Shown piece by piece: positions 48,742 through 62,856 of a stretch of DNA of 64,000 bases. Source of the stretch: Lucifuga dentata (lineage: Eukaryota; Chordata; Actinopteri; Ophidiiformes; Bythitidae); contig VXCM01001272.1 in the NCBI GenBank assembly GCA_014773175.1, forward strand, positions 49,747-113,746. The letters are read 5' to 3'. The first letter of the stretch is position 1. Each line of letters starts with the position of its first letter. Under the pieces are notes generated by a model. The model had not been told where the DNA came from, made no database searches, and saw nothing but the letters and a program-made list of their open reading frames with translations. A program made the position numbers and the translations under genes.

Positions 48742-49175
48742 CTTTTTTAAAATGATGAAGGAGAAAACACAGGCTTTTATAGTGTAACAACCTGACTACT
48801 GAAACCTGACCATAATCAGGCAGAGTCCATATAAGAAGAATGCATATAAGAAGAATGCATTATCCAGACAACAAATGTCTGCATTTTAATGCAAGATGGA
48901 AGAGGAGCCATAGGTTTCTACCCTTGTAGGTAGACAATACATCACAGAAATTTAGGGTTAAATCCACAGTTCAGTGTTATTTCTGATCATTACGGAGAAA
49001 ATTAGTCATGGATGATGCAGGACATGGAAAGGACCTGACAGCAGAAAGGATGTCTTCAAAGGATCACATGACAGTAGCACTGAGTGCAGACTTTGATGTG
49101 ATGATGCTAGATAAATACACACACATGTCCAGAAGGCCTGCTAGCAAACAGAAAGAATACGGAATAGTATGAGTG

Positions 49176-49178
<3 letters not shown>
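48742..49178. other. Unique non-coding stretch
   Basis: Includes a 15-base tandem duplication at 48828-48858 (unit CATATAAGAAGAATG) without any gap. Confidence 0.6.
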
Positions 49179-49222
<44 letters not shown>

Positions 49223-49236
49223 GTGTGTGTGTGTGA
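49179..49236. repeat. (GT)n microsatellite
   Basis: About 28 GT units with one GC interruption. Confidence 0.97.
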
Positions 49237-49318
49237 GAGTGAAGGGTTGTCAGTAACGTCATTTACCCTTCTCATCCCACATCTCAACATCTTGAAGCAG
49301 TGGTGTTACTGTCTTATA

Positions 49319-49366
49319 CACACACACACACACACGNACACACACACACACACACACACACACACA
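49319..49366. repeat. (CA)n microsatellite with an N
   Basis: CA run broken by G then N 49337. The array length is therefore unreliable. Confidence 0.93.
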
Positions 49367-51645
<2,279 letters not shown>

Positions 51646-52366
51646 GCCAAAGTAATAACTCCCCAGAAATGTTTACATGATACTAGAGGTCAAGTCATCA
51701 CTCAATGGGTCATGGACTGATCTCAGTGCTTAGTGTTATCCCCTGTTCTCTAAATCTCAATGATTTCAAAGTTGTAAAACATGTCTATTTTAATAGACAG
51801 CAGAGCCCAAAGGAAGGGAGGACAGAATTTAATGTAGCACATTATACATTTCATAGCTTCCTGGGGCTATTTGCCCTAGTGCATGATGCATATGTGCAAG
51901 TACAAATAATTTGACAGTTGAGTCCTGTAGAGCACTTTGCTTTTTGCTTCCATCAGGTCAGAGTTCACAGAGTTGGAGCAGATAGGGATTCTGTGTCTTG
52001 TGCAAATTTCTGCAGCATGGGTGCGTGCTGTCAAAGGTCTTGCACCCATATCATCCAGCTGAGGGACTGGGTCTCACATTATCTGTATTATCAACCCATA
52101 TATCTGCATGGCTCCTACTGCTTGTTTACCCTATTTAGCTTATCCTGTGAATATAAATTTGAGGGCATCACAGTATTTGTGATGTTTCCTTAGAGTGTGA
52201 GTTAGAGTAAACTCAGGTCAAGACGATGGGAAGATGTAATAAATCAAACGAACTTGCCAGCACGGAGGAAATACAGTGTGTACTTGGGCTGATGCTTAAA
52301 TACATAAATGTACTCAGTCTCACTCAGCCTCAGACAATGCTGTGTACAAAAAAGAAACTGCACATC

Positions 52367-52368
<2 letters not shown>
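51646..52368. other. Unique non-coding stretch
   Basis: No repeat or exon recognised. Confidence 0.5.

Positions 52369-52416
<48 letters not shown>
52369..52416. repeat. (CA)n microsatellite
   Basis: 24 CA units. Confidence 0.97.
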
Positions 52417-52420
<4 letters not shown>

Positions 52421-52495
52421 AAGACACAAACAGGTGATGACGACTGCAGGGCTGTGTCTTTCTTTAGGCTCTGCTGAGAACTCCAACAGAACAGG

Positions 52496-53210
52496 GTAAG
52501 TGCAATCGATTGACTTCTTCCTGCTTGGCCAGTAAAAGAAATAACAAGCTGACTCTTTGACTGTTTGCTTTTCAGTGCAGCACTAAGTATCTGCACGCAT
52601 GCACGCACACACACAGACACACATGCACAAAACTACTTGCCTCCCAGTCAGTTCTTCTAGGATTTGAGGATACACTTGAAGTTCACTACTGAGCCCTTTT
52701 TCATTGTCAGTTATGGGGAAGGACACAAAAAGAGTAAAAAAAAAAAAAAANTAAAAAAAAAAAAAAGCACATTGTTAATTTTTGTTTTTACTCATTTACT
52801 TCTTGAGTTGCATGAATGTAGCTGCAATGGTGTCAGCTGTCTGTGATCCTCATATGTTTGCTTCTGCTTTACTGTAGAACCATGCATATAAATGACTGCC
52901 CCTGCCTGTGCATGTGTGTGCATGCGTGTTTTCATGTGTTTTTATGTACGTATATACGTATGTCATAAGGAACTTTCCTTAGGACATGTATATGGAGACA
53001 GACAAATATAAAAGACTCTGTTGGACAGCACCGTGGCATTATGAAAAGAAATCTCCTTTGCACCTGCCTCTTTTCACTGACATTTAGATATAGAGGGAAA
53101 TTAATGGATACAAACCTGGAAGAGGTAGATGGAGAGATAAACAGAAGAAGACACAGAGACTGCTCATTGTGATTTAACATATCTAAGGCAGCAAAGGAAG
53201 AAGAGGAGAA

Positions 53211-53212
<2 letters not shown>
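52496..53212. other. Non-coding stretch with a poly(A) gap
   Basis: An A run on both sides of N 52751 marks an unresolved homopolymer. No gene seen. Confidence 0.55.

Positions 53213-53252
<40 letters not shown>
53213..53252. repeat. (GT)n microsatellite
   Basis: About 20 GT units. Confidence 0.96.
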
Positions 53253-53253
<1 letters not shown>

Positions 53254-53954
53254 GTGTGTGTGTTGTGCACCTGTACTAAAGACACAACCTCTTTATTTCC
53301 AGCCACACATGAAAGCCTTTTTCTAAGACATTAGTGGACACCTTGCTGTTATAACAGCAACCACATCTATCAGCCTGAAACTGAGAGAGGGGATGTAATT
53401 ACTAAAAAATATCTCACCACGTGCTTTGACCTGATTGGTGAAGTCAATCAGTCACAGCTACAGAAACCTAACAAGGATGAGAGGATAACTGCCATTGTTA
53501 GAATGTTTTTGATTTGAAATTATGTTTTCAACTCAATCATCAATATCAAGGAGCAACTGTTACAAAGAGAAAAATCTAGCTCATTAAGCTTATATGTAGT
53601 ATTTTTATTTACTGCCCTAGTAGAAGTACAGTTATAAAACTTACCGTGCTTTTCCTTGGTTCTTTTTGTATTTCTATGGTTTGCACATCATATCAAAAGT
53701 GAAGTGTAAATATTAACATCTTCAGTTCTAACCATTTTGCATCAAAATTTCTTTTTTTATGTGCAAGTTTTATTGCTGCATTTACTGCTACATGTGAAAG
53801 GCTCGTGTCAGCCAAAAACACTGGTGCACTCATATATCTGTTGTCAGGCCCAGTAAAATATATACACTAGGTAAGCATAGCACAGCAAAATAACTCTATT
53901 CTCTAGAGGGAGAAGAGTGGGGAGACAGCGTGAACAAGATACAGAGAGATACGG

Positions 53955-53960
<6 letters not shown>
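53253..53960. other. Unique AT-rich non-coding stretch
   Basis: Nothing recognised except an isolated donor-like CG|GTAAGT on the minus strand at about 53646-53641. Confidence 0.5.

Positions 53961-53997
<37 letters not shown>
53961..53997. repeat. (AG)n microsatellite
   Basis: About 18 AG units. Confidence 0.96.
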
Positions 53998-54001
<4 letters not shown>

Positions 54002-54195
54002 CAAAGGGCTGTTTTCTGCTTGGTGGGTAAAGTGTGTCCAGGGGGCAGCTGAGTGAGCACACTCAACACAAAGCCTGTCATTAATCCCAGTATATTGCAG
54101 ACACAAGAAACTGTGTGTTTGCCTGTGTGTGTGTGTGTGTGTGATTGCAAAGATGGCGAAGAGTGCATGTGCATCCGTGCCTTTTGTGCAAATGT

Positions 54196-54239
54196 GTAGT
54201 TTTAGATTTTTTTTTTTTTTTTTTTTAGGTAGTTTTAGA
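54196..54239. repeat. poly(T) tract flanked by 11-bp direct repeats
   Basis: GTAGTTTTAGA occurs at 54196-54206 and 54229-54239 around about 20 T. It could be the target duplication of a retro-insertion reduced to its tail. Confidence 0.7.
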
Positions 54240-54370
54240 CTTTGACAAATGCCTGTGTTGTTGTGCTTGTCTTCTTTGATGTACAGCTCCTTCAAGATCA
54301 CAGCCTCTCTGCAGTCAATACTGGCTCTGCCTGTGTGTGTGTTCATATAAGAGTGTGTCTGTGCATTTGT

Positions 54371-54391
54371 GAGAGAGAGACACAGAGAGAG

Positions 54392-54442
<51 letters not shown>
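54371..54442. repeat. (GA)n microsatellite
   Basis: About 36 GA-type units with CACA and AAAG interruptions in the first third. Confidence 0.96.
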
Positions 54443-54444
<2 letters not shown>

Positions 54445-55250
54445 CACCATTTGTATAGATCCACCACTGCTATTCACTATCCCATCCCCTCTTTTTGTAT
54501 TCCCCTCCCCTTTTCTTGCACTCCTCCATTCTCTCTCTCTCTCTCTATCATCCTCCTTGCATTTCCCTCTGACAGTGCCACACACATTCAGCTGTGGTTC
54601 CTGTCTGCCAGCTGCTACTTTGCAACCATTCACCAGAGCTATCATTAGTGAGTGGAGGAATTTCATGTAGCTACAGCCGACTTCTCACCCCGACCCTGAC
54701 CTTTCACCTCTGGATGACCCTGAATAACTGCAGGCCACAGCAGCTGCTTTTACACTGTGCCGACACACTCCATTAGTCTTGACACCTGCTTCTGCACCCG
54801 CAAACACACGTCAAATCGCTGCAAAATGCACACACACAGAAACACACACATACACAAAGAGGCACAAGATGGAAGGAAATGCAAGATTCAAAACAGTTAC
54901 TTATGCACACCCACGTGCACGCACACACACCAACACAATGGCCTTTACACATGCTAATGTAGCAAGGCGGCCCTTTTATGAGATTACACGGTCATTACAG
55001 GGAGTGGGGTCATGAGGGGCACCTGTAGCTGTGCTACTCCACAGTCTACCAGGGGCTTATGTATGTGTTTATGTGGTTTTGAAAAAGTGAGCAAAACACA
55101 GAGATAGTAAAGGATATTGAGACAGAGTTGTGTGTACAGTATCAACTGAAGAAGTATAAGCAGACAGTACTTTTTGAAGCCAACATTAGCGTCATTCAGT
55201 GGGTATGTGCATATGCTCTGTGTGCAATAACACACTCGTATGAGTGAGTG
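54443..55250. other. Non-coding stretch
   Basis: 54470-54580 is pyrimidine-rich. 54950-55015 is complex sequence that could be a conserved element. No gene. Confidence 0.45.
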
Positions 55251-55273
55251 CTCTCTCTCTCTCTCTCTCTCTG
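55251..55273. repeat. (CT)n microsatellite
   Basis: Eleven CT units followed by interrupted GT units. Confidence 0.92.
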
Positions 55274-55453
55274 TGTGTACACATGTATGTGTATATGTGT
55301 GTGTAATGTGTGTCTGTGTGTTTTTGCCTGTGTGTGGGCCCCAGGCCGACTCTGACAGCTCAGTGCTAGCCATCTGCTGGCAGTCACACCAGGAGAAAGC
55401 AACCACAGCCAAACAATGGAGAGCAATGACAGGCCAGGATTTGTGGAGCATTC

Positions 55454-55479
55454 AGTGTGTGTGTGTGTGTGTGTGTGTG
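55454..55479. repeat. (GT)n microsatellite
   Basis: Thirteen GT units. Confidence 0.93.
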
Positions 55480-55960
55480 CATGTGCATGCATTTTAGTGT
55501 GGGTGTGCATGTTTCCCTTCAAAGATCCAAATCAGCCCCTCTCTGTGAGCATGTGCAGAGGGGTGTGGCTGTTGTTGATAGGCTGTCTCTGTTACCAGGC
55601 GATAGATTAACAAGCCCAAATGGCCATCTGAGAAGGATAGATAGCATGGGCAAGTGTGGGCTCTATGCGTTTTTTTCTTTCTATATGTCACTTCCTGTCT
55701 GCCTACTGTATTCTTGTATGTCTGTCTATCTCTTCTCTCTTTCATGTTGTTTCCCCTCTAGCTTGCTGTCTGTTTATAAGTTGGGAGTTACAGTGCAAGG
55801 CTAGCAAAGACAAGGCGGATGTGCACTAGAATCTGGATGTAAGCATGAACAATGTGCACATACATGTTTGCCAGTCTTTTTTCATACATGTTTACCAGCT
55901 TCCTTTGTGTGTGAGGAATGGAAGTTTGTATACCTCACCAACACATGGTGCAAGTACAGT

Positions 55961-55977
55961 CTCTCTCTGTGTCTCTC

Positions 55978-56010
<33 letters not shown>
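55961..56010. repeat. (CT)n microsatellite with GT interruptions
   Basis: CT units interrupted by TGTC. Confidence 0.92.
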
Positions 56011-56700
56011 GCAGGTAGTGTGCCATCATGGATGTAGACAGATGGTAGGGTGTTGGGAGGGAGATGGTTGCCTGGATGCCTGGATGTGACAAGCCAGTCT
56101 GACAGCAAGCATCATCCAGCTGGGTAGAGGCCTACAGTGCCTCCTAGAAAGAGCATGCCAAGTGGTCACAAAACAGGCTGCTGGTCTACTAAAGCCACTA
56201 GACAAATAGCCCTCTTTTTGCTATTCTGTTATTCTACCACCTAACACAAGATTGTTTCTGATAAGACAAGACCACAAGTCAGAAACAGAAAATTGAAAAG
56301 AAAATGAGCAAGCAGAGAAAGGACAAAAATCTGGGAATATAAAAAGAGTACAGTCTTGCTGCATTTCCACTTGAACAACTGTGTTTGTGTCCATGTGCAC
56401 GTCTGTGTTGCTTTGCCTATCCTGTGTATGGCAGCACTTCAAAGGCAGCCTGCACTGCTCTTCCACCTCCTCCTGCTGCCAGTTAGTGTGTGTGCAAGTG
56501 CATATGTGTATGTGTAGGCCAGCACCTCCTGTAACTGGGGGCTATGGCTGATCACCACTACCGCAGCGAGGCTGGCATGGCATGCCCGCTGGCACACTAA
56601 CAGGGCACACCTATTTACACAAGGCCAGACTGAATGGCAGGCATTGTCTGGGTGAGAATGCAACACTTAAGCTCCTGATTAAGGCAGAACAAAGCCCTGA
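56011..56700. other. Non-coding stretch
   Basis: 56510-56660 is GC-richer complex sequence with no splice-flanked frame. The rest is unique. Confidence 0.45.
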
Positions 56701-56719
56701 GGGGCAAACATGATGAATG

Positions 56720-57110
56720 CATGGAGTGAGAGAAGGAGGGAGCCAGGGAGGGAGGGACAGAGGAAAAGATGAAGGAAGGCAGAGAAGGGAATCTCATCTG
56801 CTGTTGCTGCAAAAGGCAAGACAGGAGTGGGAAAACAGAAGGAGCAGAGGAAGAAAGGGAGGAAAAGAAGCAAGAAGGCAGGAATTGGTAGGGCAAGAGT
56901 TGGAGGAAGAGGGGAAAGGCAGGTAGGAATTTAAAGTAAGTGTAGGGAAGAACCTGCAAGGATATAAGGAGGAACAGAGAAGGAAGGGAGGAGGAAGTAG
57001 GCAGGGCTAGGGAAAGTGGAAGACGGATAAAAAGACAAAAGACAGGGAGCCAAGCAGGGAAATAAGGAGAGATGAGAGGAGGGAGCTGCTGTCAAGATAA
57101 CCTCATAGGA
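56720..57110. other. Long purine-rich tract on the + strand
   Basis: About 390 bases with few C or T, made of AGG, AGA and GGGA words without a fixed unit. Such tracts can form triplex (H-DNA) structures. The phenylalanine- and leucine-rich minus-strand frames here are composition artefacts. Confidence 0.75.
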
Positions 57111-57164
57111 TGATAAGGAGGAAGTGACAGCTAATTATTACAAAAATAAGGTATGTAGACAGAT

Positions 57165-57179
57165 AGTGCCCTCTAATGG
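57165..57179 (-). promoter_or_regulatory. CTCF-type motif, one mismatch
   Basis: The minus strand reads CCATTAGAGGGCACT, matching the CTCF core except for the T at position 4. It has the same orientation as the full match at 29727-29741. Confidence 0.35.
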
Positions 57180-57594
57180 TACTTGTGCACTAGCACTGCG
57201 CTCTCTGTTTTGTCCCCCTTGCGCAGGATTTCCATATACTTCACAGCAGATAAGAGGAGGAGTTCATCAGTGCCAAATTTGCAGATTAATTTGAATAGTA
57301 AGAAATTCACTGGGGTACTGCTATGAGACACTGACATTGAAAATTAAATTATACTTAAAAGTGAAGTCAAGGCAGTTTTAGATGTGTTTAAAACACTTGA
57401 GCACAAACATACTGCTCTGACACTAGTAGTCAGTGATGAATGGTGAGTCACTATTCATACTGGAAAAGAGATGACAGAGTTTACACTTATCTCATGTCAG
57501 GTCACACTCATCGACTCCCATTCAATCTAACACTTTTTCTGATACATATGTGAAGGATGTCTTCGAGGTGAAATGCTGTAACAATAGGGACAGT

Positions 57595-57618
57595 TCCTTC
57601 CTTCCTTCCTTCCTTCCT
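57595..57618. repeat. (TTCC)n microsatellite
   Basis: Six TTCC units. Confidence 0.92.
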
Positions 57619-57794
57619 CTCTCAACTGAATAAGATTTTTACAGAGCCATTTATTTCCAGAGCCATAAAGTTCAGTGTGTGTGTCTGGGTCTGTGTGTAA
57701 ATTTATGTTTGTGTGTTTATGCTTAGTGGCATATTGGCAACATATGGGTACAAACAGGATATTTGTGACATAGGGTGAATTACTCCCTCAGTGT

Positions 57795-57796
<2 letters not shown>

Positions 57797-57834
<38 letters not shown>
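57797..57834. repeat. (GT)n microsatellite
   Basis: About 19 GT units. Confidence 0.96.
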
Positions 57835-57837
<3 letters not shown>

Positions 57838-58900
57838 TGTATCCTAGCAACAAGACAGATGAGGTAGAAGTGCAGTGAGCAGCTGGCAGAAATGGACACA
57901 GAGGCCATGATGGATTTATGACAATGTGTGTTAAATTTAACAGTTGTGAGGGATTTATGCTTGTATGTGTGTGCACGTGTGTTATGTATATGTGCATGTT
58001 TGGAAACATGTGCAGATGCAGCTTGACACGACTGTGCCAAGCTGCCAGTTGCCATAACAACAAATAGACAACCACAACATCACATGATCAAAGTCAATTA
58101 AGAAGGCTCCATTGGAGTTTTACATATGCTATGCTTTTACATGTATGCTATGAAGAAATGTTAACAGATTCCAGCTGCCCAAAAGATATACTATACAGCG
58201 ATTCATTTACACATTTTAGCTCATGAACCCAATGGGAAATTTAGTTTCTCACTGTTTATTAAAACATGCTAATACTCTTATTAAAACACACTAATGAGGG
58301 GCATATAGGTCTCAGCGCACCTCTACAAAGACCAGTTCTATCACCAATGCCATTACCGGTTTAGCTGTGCATTTGTAACACATTTGGCTGTGCGATTCTT
58401 TTTTGTTTTGTTTTGGGTTTTTTTTCCTTGCTACTGCACTAGCAGCTCCTATTGGTTGTTTGAGGTATCTGCATGGAGAATCTGGGAGAGATAGAATCTC
58501 TTGCATGTTTGGCTCTCCTGGTGGAACTGGAGTCCAGCAGATCAAACAAGCAGCTGCCCACAACACGTGTCATGGAGGTAGCATGTCACTTTCTCCACTT
58601 TTACAAGCCAACAGACCATGGGGAACTGAGTAGTCCAATTTGGAACAAATCATACCAATACTCTTACAAGGTGTAGACAGAAGACCCGTGTAGCATAAAT
58701 ATATATTATGCATAACAGTAATATATGAATATTAATTAAAATAAAGTAATGGTATGCAAAGTTGCAATGTTAAGATCATAATTTCAATAAAGAAATATTA
58801 ATCTTATTTAAACTGGACACCATTCACGTTATGTGGAAAATTAAGTCGTTTAAACTTAATATTTTGATTATTTAATTAATATTCAGTCTCAGATCTTAAC
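57835..58900. other. Non-coding stretch
   Basis: An X-box-like GTTGCCATAACAAC (RFX-type, one mismatch in the second half) lies at 58048-58061. 58680-58900 is AT-rich. No gene recognised. Confidence 0.45.
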
Positions 58901-58999
58901 TTAATATTCGGGCTCAAACCTGAAAAGTAATGGTTTTTGACTCATCCAGTGATTTCTTCTCCGAACTGAAACAGGCAAACAAAGTACTATTGCACAGGT

Positions 59000-60080
59000 T
59001 AACATTTATTTACAGATGAGAAATATAAAAATATACAAATGAGGTAGATATTATGTGAGAAATGAAAACCAGGTTTGACAACGGAAAACTGGTGGATTTT
59101 CAAAATAAAATCCTAACCTATTCTAACGTTGACTGAGTCTAGCTTTACTTTACGGAGTTAGTACGGCAATTATGAAAATAGAAAATGGTTGGTAAGAAAG
59201 ATATGGAAATGGGAAAATAACGTAGTTAGGCTGCATCACTTTAACATCGGCAAAGACAAGATCTTACGTTGGGCTTAGTCACTCCAATGATGTGGGAAAG
59301 TCGGATCGCCAGTCTTGACTCAGGCGCTCAGCAGCTTGGTCACGTCGTGTGAAGGAAGCGTGGTGCAGGCAGTCCTCAGGATTCGGGTAGGATGTTCGGA
59401 CTCGCGGCCGTCGTCACGGATCCGAACAAACGGGTCTTCCTTTGGAACCAGATCAGCGCACTTCTCGACGAACAGCTGGAGCTGGGAGCTGGACTTCAGG
59501 TCGAACCGGATTGCAGTGCTGGAGTTTACCCAACGTGGTCAGCGGAGCCGATGGCACGTAGCAGAGCAGCTAACTTGGAGAACTAACCGTAGCTAGAACT
59601 GAATAGCTTGAATGAAACCACGTGGAGGTCGTGATAACATCTATCGCTGATTCAGGCACAAACTTCTTAGAACAGCTAATAAAATTACTTGAGATTACTT
59701 TAAAATAAAGAACCGCTAGCCGTTGTTTTAGCAACGCGGTGAAGAAAGGAGACAAGAAGAGAAGAGAAGCCGCCACGCGGTGTGGAGAGGGCCGGAGAGG
59801 TCCTGGAGCGAAAGAGGTCGCGTAAGAGAGAGAGGTCCGAAAAGAGTAAGAGGCTGAAAGAGAGAGGGCCGAAAACAAGAGACTGAACAATGGGCTGCGT
59901 GGAGTTTTAAACAGAAAAGCCCTTCGCGCGTTGTGAGGAACACGCCCATGCTTTGTTCTCATAGGAGCTTTTCCCGATGATGTCATGAAGGCAGGCAGCA
60001 GCCTGGAGCAGCTTAATTTCTGTGATATTACAGAAACATAACCTATACTTATACTAAGTCCACTCATTTCCCATTGTCAA
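59000..60080 (-). mobile_element. CpG-rich island with TATA-like and AATAAA motifs: possible solo LTR or promoter
   Basis: 59230-59990 is far richer in CpG than anything else in the window. Read on the minus strand, a CRE-like TGACATCA (near 59980) is followed by TTTAAAACTCC (near 59905) and then pyrimidine-rich CpG sequence. A CACGTG box lies at 59619-59624 and an AATAAA at about 59010. Regulatory motif, TATA-like box, leader and poly(A) signal in that order are the arrangement of an LTR. The ~900 bases between TATA and AATAAA are long for one. A genuine CpG-island promoter is the alternative. I found no flanking target duplication and no viral coding sequence. Frames across it are not recognisable proteins. 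Confidence 0.35.
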
Positions 60081-60513
60081 AGCATGATACATAGAAATTT
60101 CACGTAGTAAATTCACAGTATGACATGCTAGCACAAATAAAACCATGTTACACAAATAAATCATCTCTTTTGTTGTCTAATAGGAATTTATCACAAAATC
60201 TAAACATCTAAAACACTATTATGAAATTTGATGATCTTTGATTAACTAAATCTATTTCTGCATCAATGCAAGTATTCTAAACATTACAAAGATAAAACAA
60301 AAGCTTAGATTGTTGTAGATTGTCAAAATAGATTTTGTGTGAACTTAAAGGATCATAAAATAACAATGTGATGTTCTGTGATTTAAGAAGTATGTTGGAG
60401 AAATGTAACACATAAAACTAAATCCTTTAACTAAATAAACACAAATACAAGTACAACAAAAGCATGTAGTATTGAAAATGAATTTCAATATCTGAACATA
60501 GTTTTAAGGTACT

Positions 60514-60514
<1 letters not shown>
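60081..60514. other. AT-rich unique stretch
   Basis: Nothing recognised. Confidence 0.55.

Positions 60515-60552
<38 letters not shown>
60515..60552. repeat. (GA)n microsatellite
   Basis: Nineteen GA units. Confidence 0.96.
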
Positions 60553-60558
<6 letters not shown>

Positions 60559-61359
60559 CTCATTTATTTCATGACTCTAAATAAATTCAGACATCTTCTT
60601 GTTTCCTGAATAGATTCTGAATTAAAAGTCTTATTTGGTGTAGTGAGATCAGTTCTTTAACTCTGTGAAGTCCTTGGCTTGTAGACAATCTGGAGCCATT
60701 GAAGTGACCATTTGGGGGAGGGAGCTTGTGAGATACTCAAATGCAGATAAGAGTGACTGTATGTTCTTTTCTTTTATTGCAGAGGAGCTTTAAAGATCAA
60801 AGTGTTACCAAGTCTCTCTAAGGTGATAACCTCTGGTTACCATGGTGTTTGGGAGGTCAGAGAAATTTAGAAGTTCTGTTTCGTTGTCTTTACAGTATCT
60901 GTTCTGCAAGTTTTACAACTAAACGAGGGGACGAGAACAGCAGGGGATCTTGAGGAGTTCCTGGGTGCTCATCCATATGTTAATGTGAATGTGTATTGTG
61001 TCTGTGAAGGGGGACAGTTAGGTGTCTGTGAAGGGGGAAGGTGATGTATGCGTGGCTTCAGCAGGCCTCCACGCAGATGCAGTCTGAAAACTGATTATTT
61101 CATCCCAGAAAAACATAATCATATATTTATCAAACTGCAGTTGTTCCAGTAATGCTACACCCGTTTATATCCCTACATCAGTTCAGAATTTCAAGAATCA
61201 CTGACTGATATCCTTATCACCTCCCCCTCATACTGAAGATCAGACTGGATGCTGAAATAATGCAGTGAATGCTGGCTTACAAAAAGAAAGCCTTATCTAA
61301 TCTCACACTCCATCTTATCAACAGGAATATTCGCAGCTCTCATAGACAGAACAGATCAT

Positions 61360-61365
<6 letters not shown>
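60553..61365. other. Unique non-coding stretch
   Basis: A short tandem duplication, GTGTCTGTGAAGGGGGA, lies near 60995-61037. Nothing else recognised. Confidence 0.5.

Positions 61366-61397
<32 letters not shown>
61366..61397. repeat. (AC)n microsatellite
   Basis: Sixteen AC units leading into a GC-rich segment at 61398-61565 that is open in a frame on each strand. Confidence 0.95.
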
Positions 61398-61399
<2 letters not shown>

Positions 61400-61565
61400 G
61401 GTTGAGGTGCCAGTGATCCTGGGGCCCAGCTGTGCAGCAGTAGCTATGGAAGTTCTCAGTGGTGAGAGGGGGCTGGCTTCCAAACCTCAGGCCAGTCAGA
61501 GAGCCCTGGCCTGGGCAGCACTCTGTCTCCATGGGCTTCAGCACTTGCCAGCTCTAACTCTATGA

Positions 61566-62358
61566 AGGAACACCATGCTACGGCTAATCACCAACTCAAA
61601 ACCGCCCCTGAAGTACAGAGCCAAGCCACAATACATGAAGATAACACATAAACTAACTCACACAAACAGACACTGCTGCAATCATCTGACCTTATACCTT
61701 ATGCTCCCATGCTTTCTCTCTGCTCCAGTCTTAAAATACTAAGCAGTTCACTCCGATCAATCAAAGAAACCTTCACGTCAGCATATTTAATTATCCCCCC
61801 AGTCTTAAACATGAACTGGACAACCTTATATTTGCAGCCCCTTGTTACATAAATTAACAGATGATGATGCAGATAGGGATAAACTATCAAGCTGTGTGAC
61901 TGTGTGCAGGTGTGAATATATGTGACATTCATGATATTACATCAAAGAATGGATAACACTACTGTATGTCAGCACAGCAGCCACGTTCAAGAGACAACAC
62001 GCAATAAAGAAGGTAAACATTGTCTGTGCATTTGTATTTACAAAGGAAGGAAGATAGGGACATAAAAGCTAAGAAGAAAATCGAGTAAAAAAAAAGTGAG
62101 TTCCTTTGTTCATATGTGTGGTATACTGTTGCATCCTCAGCTGGCCCCCACCTCCACCTACACCAGCACCTCCCCGCCTTTCCTCTGTTTCTCTGCAGGC
62201 TGTCTTGGGAAGTGTGATGTCTTTTAAAACGGCGCTGGCTTCATGTGTTATGCCTGCTCGTGAAAAAAAAAAACAAAAAAAAAAACGGCTTCCTTTAAAG
62301 GTTCCGCTCACCAGTAACTTGCACTCTCACTGTCACCAGATGACAAGCAGCACTGGGA
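61566..62358. other. Non-coding stretch
   Basis: Two A-rich runs lie at 62262-62285. No gene recognised. Confidence 0.5.
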
Positions 62359-62359
62359 G

Positions 62360-62401
<42 letters not shown>
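62359..62401. repeat. (GAAA)n microsatellite
   Basis: About ten GAAA units. Confidence 0.96.
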
Positions 62402-62402
<1 letters not shown>

Positions 62403-62856
62403 CACGTTTAGTGTTATTACTATTTTTAACTTTACCCAGGGAAAGTTGATTTGCTCTCGGTTACACATGTTCACACCTGCCCATTACATCCACATCCACA
62501 GTCCTTGACTGTTGGCCACTGAAAGGCTCTGATGAAGCAGCTGAATGCCTTGCTAAAGAGCATCTCGACAGTAGTCATTCAAGGAGTGAGAGAAGAAAGG
62601 TTTTACCAAGCTATACCAAGTCACTAGCCAGTTCTTCCAAGATCTTCAGTCTTCTGTTCACACTAATATGGATATTTTACAAAAAGCATATTTTCATCTG
62701 CGTTTTGTCCTCTCATCCACACGCAAATGGCGTTTTAGGCCACTAAAAAGGAGATTTTTTTAAACGGCTTCTAAAGTGCAGCTTTCTAAAAACTCCGCTT
62801 TCTGTGTATCTCTGTGGACGTGTAAAACAGAGTGTTTGGGAAACAATGACATCAGA
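62402..62856. other. Unique non-coding stretch
   Basis: Contains ATTTTTTTAAACGG near 62755. No gene. It ends at the Harbinger-like left terminus. Confidence 0.5.

Noticed and set aside
53020..53036. REST-like half-site GGACAGCACCGTGG
   Set aside because: Only half of the RE1 motif is present and the spacing to any second half is wrong.
53647..53679. Possible 33-bp lysine-rich minus-strand microexon before CG|GTAAGT
   Set aside because: The donor is good, but the upstream acceptor lacks a pyrimidine tract.
54242..54670. 142-codon plus-strand frame
   Set aside because: Built on the GA microsatellite and a pyrimidine tract.
59570..60067. 165-codon Ser/Leu-rich minus-strand frame
   Set aside because: It lies over the pyrimidine-rich CpG island leader. 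No recognisable domain, and coding-like codon use is absent.
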